From an uncultured Prevotella sp. (GTDB lineage Bacteria; Bacteroidota; Bacteroidia; Bacteroidales; Bacteroidaceae): a stretch of DNA of 35,108 bases. The notes under the pieces were generated by a model. The model did no database searches. It had not been told where the DNA came from and was given only the letters and a program-made list of their open reading frames with translations. Of the stretch, positions 32,477 to 35,108 are shown in pieces. How positions within the stretch are numbered: position 1 is the stretch's first letter; each line of letters opens with the position of its first letter. The stretch is from positions 1 through 35,108 of the forward strand of contig CALCHM010000039.1 of assembly GCA_937901345.1 (NCBI GenBank). The letters are read 5' to 3'. The translations under genes were made by a program, and so were the position numbers.

Positions 32477-32540
32477 ATTCGAACCGTTTACGAATGGCAT
32501 TCGAACAGTTCAAAAATGGCATTCGGTCAGTTGAATCACT
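32477..32540. repeat. 22-bp tandem repeat before the PAP2-like gene
   Basis: Units start at 32477, 32499 and 32521, each 22 bp: ATTCGAACCGTTTACGAATG GC, ATTCGAACAGTTCAAAAATG GC, then a partial ATTCGGTCAGTTG. A diverged copy, TACGAATGCCAATCGAACAG, is found at 28584-28603. The first ATG of the downstream frame (32516) is inside this repeat. Confidence 0.8.
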
Positions 32541-33205
32541 TTCGTATTTTCCTTCAGACACGTCAAAACAACACATACATTTTCACTTTGGATAATCGTT
32601 TACTTCTTAGTTCTGCAAAAGTAATATCACAACTAACATCCCCCTTCTACCTCCCTGTATTGGCATTTTTATTGGTGTTCATGTTTAGTTACTTGCGCCT
32701 GTTGCCTTGGGAATATAAGGGCATAGTCATCGGACTTGTGTATTTCTTTACAGCTCTATTACCGCGTACACTCATTTTTCTTTACGTAAAGATTAATGGT
32801 TGGGGACACCGCCACTTGAGTTTTCGTGAGCATCGCTATGTGCCCTACATACTCTCGATACTCAGTTACTCCACCCTGCTCTACTTGATGACATTGCTCT
32901 ACATGCCACGTTTCACCATGGGACTCATTGTTGGAGCATTATCCATCCAACTCACCTGCTTTCTGCTCACCCCTGTGTTAAAAGTTAGCACCCATGCAGC
33001 AAGCGCTGGAAGCACGATAGGCGCCTTAATGGTTTTGGGACTTTACTTCAACTTCAACCCCTTATTTTGGTTGAGCATTGCCATACTTTATACAGGTGTT
33101 GTTTGTACCGCTCGCTACATCTTACGTGTACATACGCTTGCTGGAATTGGTTGGGGAGTGCTCATCGGAGTTATTTGTGGAGCATTGTGTATTTTGATGA
33201 GTTAA
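32516..33205 (+). CDS. PAP2-family membrane phosphatase-like protein
   Basis: An integral membrane protein with about six hydrophobic segments from residue 40 to the end. Two PAP2-type active-site regions are recognisable: KVSTHAASAGSTIGAL (about residues 160-175, in the place of the PSGHT motif) and ARYILRVHTLAGIGWGVLIG (about 198-217, in the place of the SRxxxxxHxxxD motif, with R and H kept). The final Asp of the motif is not obvious, so catalysis is uncertain. Relatives remove phosphate from undecaprenyl pyrophosphate or lipid phosphates. The ATG at 32516 lies in a 22-bp repeat. Homology begins only near AKVISQLTSPFYLP (about residue 34), so the true start may be further in, for example a TTG at 32588. 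Confidence 0.7.
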   Translation: MAFGQLNHFRIFLQTRQNNTYIFTLDNRLLLSSAKVISQLTSPFYLPVLAFLLVFMFSYLRLLPWEYKGIVIGLVYFFTALLPRTLIFLYVKINGWGHRHLSFREHRYVPYILSILSYSTLLYLMTLLYMPRFTMGLIVGALSIQLTCFLLTPVLKVSTHAASAGSTIGALMVLGLYFNFNPLFWLSIAILYTGVVCTARYILRVHTLAGIGWGVLIGVICGALCILMS

Positions 33206-33386
33206 CAATGCGCAACCTCTCAAGAATATCTTCATCGTAATCTTTAACAGATGCACTCTGTTTCCCGACTGTTAGAACCATTCCTCGTTCTGAGTTTCGG
33301 TATGGTCCAACTACAGGAACAACCAGAATCTATATCTATAAATTGCCAACATCTATATTCTATAATCACTAAACATCCCTTATCTT

Positions 33387-33893
33387 ATGACACCTCTCGT
33401 AAGCATTATCATGGGTAGCACAAGCGACCTTCCCGTTATGGAAAAAGCAGCGAAGTTCCTCAACGACATGGAAATTCCCTTCGAAATGAATGCCCTTTCA
33501 GCCCACCGCACACCACAGGAAGTAGAAGACTTTGCAAAGTCTGCACAAGCGCGTGGCATTAAGGTTATCATTGCTGGTGCAGGTATGGCTGCAGCACTCC
33601 CTGGCGTAGTGGCAGCAAGCACAAACGTACCCGTAATTGGTGTACCTATTAAGGGTATGCTCGACGGTTTAGATGCTTTGCTCTCTATCGTACAGATGCC
33701 TCCCGGAATTCCCGTTGCTACAGTTGGCGTAAATGGTGCGCTCAATGCTGGTATTCTTGCCGCTCAAATGATTTCACTCTCTGACGCCGCTCTTGCCGAA
33801 AAACTCGCTGCGTATAAGGAAGGCCTCAAGTCTAAAATCGTAAAGGCAAACGAAGAACTCTCTGAGGTGAAATACGCTTTCAAGACCAATTAG
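33387..33893 (+). CDS. purE: N5-carboxyaminoimidazole ribonucleotide mutase PurE
   Basis: Class I PurE, which converts N5-CAIR to CAIR in step six of purine synthesis. The 168-aa protein has the substrate loop VSIIMGSTSDLPVMEKAA (residues 5-22), the catalytic SAHRTP (S38, H40, R41 region), and GAGMAAALPGVVAASTNVPVIGVP. Length is standard. No -7 motif was found in the 180 bp upstream. A very strong intrinsic terminator follows 9 bp after the stop. ispG begins 77 bp downstream on the same strand. purK is not adjacent. Confidence 0.96.
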   Translation: MTPLVSIIMGSTSDLPVMEKAAKFLNDMEIPFEMNALSAHRTPQEVEDFAKSAQARGIKVIIAGAGMAAALPGVVAASTNVPVIGVPIKGMLDGLDALLSIVQMPPGIPVATVGVNGALNAGILAAQMISLSDAALAEKLAAYKEGLKSKIVKANEELSEVKYAFKTN

Positions 33894-33902
33894 TTATCAC
33901 AC

Positions 33903-33953
33903 AAATAAAGCATTGAAGCACTGACGATACTCATGTGCTTCAATGCTTTATTT
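33903..33953 (+). terminator. purE intrinsic terminator
   Basis: AAATAAAGCATTGAAGCAC (33903-33921) and GTGCTTCAATGCTTTATTT (33935-33953) are exact reverse complements, giving a 19-bp stem with a 13-nt loop. ATATATTCTT follows. It lies directly between purE and ispG. Confidence 0.88.
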
Positions 33954-33970
33954 ATATATTCTTACTCACT

Positions 33971-35108
33971 ATGCGCTACTTCCATTGCGGTTCAGAACTC
34001 TTCAATTACACACCGCGCAAATCTCATGAAGTAATGATAGGCAACCGTCCCCTTGGCGGTGGCCACCCCATCCGTATTCAGAGCATGACCACAACTGCCA
34101 CGACCGACATAGAGGGTAGTGTCGCGCAGTGTCGTGCAATCATTGAGGCGGGAGGTGATTATGTGCGTCTCACTACCCAAGGTACGATTGAGGCTCGCGC
34201 TCTTGAACCCATCCGTAAGGCTCTCAACGAGGCGGGACTCACAAATCCGCTCGTGGCAGACGTACACTTCAACCCCAATGTGGCAGATGTTGCCGCAACG
34301 GTGGTAGAGAAGGTGCGCATCAACCCTGGTAATTACGTAGATCCCGCACGTACGTTCAAATCTCTGGAATATACGGATGAAGAATATGCTGCCGAACTCC
34401 AGCGCCTTGAAGAGCGCTTCACACGTTTGCTTGACATTTGTCGCGAACACGGAACAGCGCTTCGCATTGGCGTAAATCATGGTTCGCTTTCCGACCGTAT
34501 AATGTGCCGTTATGGCGACACCCCCGAGGGCATCGTGGAGAGTTGTATGGAATTCTTGCGCATTTGCGTGAAGCAAAATTTTAAAGATGTTGTAATCTCC
34601 ATCAAGGCCAGCAATACGGTGGTGATGGTGCGCAGCATGCGCTTGCTTTGCGCCGTGATGAGTAAGGAGAAGATGACCTTCCCCCTTCACCTTGGCGTAA
34701 CAGAGGCAGGAGAGGGCGAAGATGGCAGAATCAAGAGTGCAGCAGGCATTGGCGCACTCCTTGCTGACGGTATTGGCGACACACTCCGCGTATCGTTGAG
34801 CGAGGCTCCCGAATGCGAAATCCCCGTTGCTTACAAGTTGGCATCCTACGTAATTGAACAACGTAACAACCATCAACCCATTACGGCACGTGCTTGTGGT
34901 GCTTTCGACTGGCTCCATCCCGAACGACGGGCAACGATTCCCGTGCGCAACATTGGCGGAACGAACCTCCCCGTAGTGATATCTTGCCGATTGGGTGGAG
35001 AAGAGGACTATGGAACCGTCGTTCCCGACTACGTATATTGCGGCGGAGCGCTCCCTGAGAAGCGTATGGAGGGCGTTGGGTATATTCTTGACCTCCCTGC
35101 ATGGAAGG
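33971..35108 (+). CDS. ispG: 4-hydroxy-3-methylbut-2-enyl diphosphate synthase IspG, 3' truncated by window
   Basis: An iron-sulfur enzyme of the MEP isoprenoid pathway that converts MEcPP to HMBPP. From the ATG at 33971, 379 codons stay open to the window edge. The N-terminal TIM barrel is clear: RIQSMTTTATTDIEGSVAQCRAIIEAGGDYVRLT, LVADVHFNPNVADVAA, VRINPGNYVDP, LRIGVNHGSLSDRI, VISIKASNTVVMVRSMRLL and LHLGVTEAGEGEDGRIKSA. The sequence then continues past the barrel into a region absent from short IspG (ITARACGAFDWLHPERRATIPV). This marks the long form with an insertion domain found in Bacteroidetes, Chlamydiae and plants. The 4Fe-4S cysteines belong to the C-terminal domain and lie outside the window. 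No promoter was seen between the purE terminator and this gene. Confidence 0.95.
   Translation, partial: MRYFHCGSELFNYTPRKSHEVMIGNRPLGGGHPIRIQSMTTTATTDIEGSVAQCRAIIEAGGDYVRLTTQGTIEARALEPIRKALNEAGLTNPLVADVHFNPNVADVAATVVEKVRINPGNYVDPARTFKSLEYTDEEYAAELQRLEERFTRLLDICREHGTALRIGVNHGSLSDRIMCRYGDTPEGIVESCMEFLRICVKQNFKDVVISIKASNTVVMVRSMRLLCAVMSKEKMTFPLHLGVTEAGEGEDGRIKSAAGIGALLADGIGDTLRVSLSEAPECEIPVAYKLASYVIEQRNNHQPITARACGAFDWLHPERRATIPVRNIGGTNLPVVISCRLGGEEDYGTVVPDYVYCGGALPEKRMEGVGYILDLPAWK

Noticed and set aside
33992..34918. 308-codon minus-strand frame opposite ispG
   Set aside because: It is an antisense shadow of the conserved IspG barrel, with no domain of its own.

Overview
The window reads as chromosomal DNA of a Bacteroidales bacterium, most like the Prevotellaceae. 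The assignment is an inference from several signals. Start codons lack Shine-Dalgarno sequences, and the Bacteroidetes -7 promoter motif TAnnTTTG sits just upstream of eleven genes. PurL is the long single-chain form and IspG is too long for the short class. A TGS/uridine-kinase fusion and a type IX secretion (type B) C-terminal domain are also present. Most genes are housekeeping.

Layout. Positions 1-386 hold two small minus-strand genes, one running off the left edge, behind miaB. miaB (-) and a TrmH-type RNA methyltransferase gene (+) diverge from a shared promoter region. A 1-kb non-coding gap (2354-3384) holds a decayed gene tail, a 42-bp tandem array and a 15-bp perfect inverted repeat bounding 625 bp. 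Then come purL (-), a GNAT acetyltransferase gene (-), a repeat-filled gap (7849-8510), the minus-strand cluster ptb-buk-deoC, and a TGS-domain nucleoside kinase gene (-).

Positions 13278-14084 hold no gene but carry three perfect DnaA boxes (TTATCCACA), one relaxed box and several one-off boxes beside AT-rich DNA. This is a strong candidate for the chromosomal replication origin. Gene direction supports it: nearly everything to the left is on the minus strand, and the genes directly to the right (tcdA, an LtaS-like enzyme, a glycosyltransferase) are on the plus strand.

Further right are an overlapping lipoprotein phosphoesterase/outer-membrane protein pair (-), tsaE (+), a GH33 sialidase (-), a THUMP-like methyltransferase with a type B sorting-domain protein (+), gltX then waaA (-), metG and rpoN (+), a PAP2-like membrane protein (+), purE (+) and a truncated ispG (+).

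The functions span tRNA modification (MiaB, TrmH-like, TcdA, TsaE), tRNA charging (GltX, MetG), purine synthesis (PurL, PurE), isoprenoid synthesis (IspG), the cell envelope (WaaA, LtaS-like, PAP2) and acid/deoxyribose catabolism (Ptb, Buk, DeoC).

The most unusual non-coding feature is a set of four intergenic tandem arrays with different sequences but nearly the same period (40-43 bp, about four DNA helical turns). Two of them, 20 kb apart, are related inverted copies. A 22-bp array and a dispersed mosaic repeat are also present. No tRNA, rRNA, CRISPR array, intact transposase or phage gene was seen.
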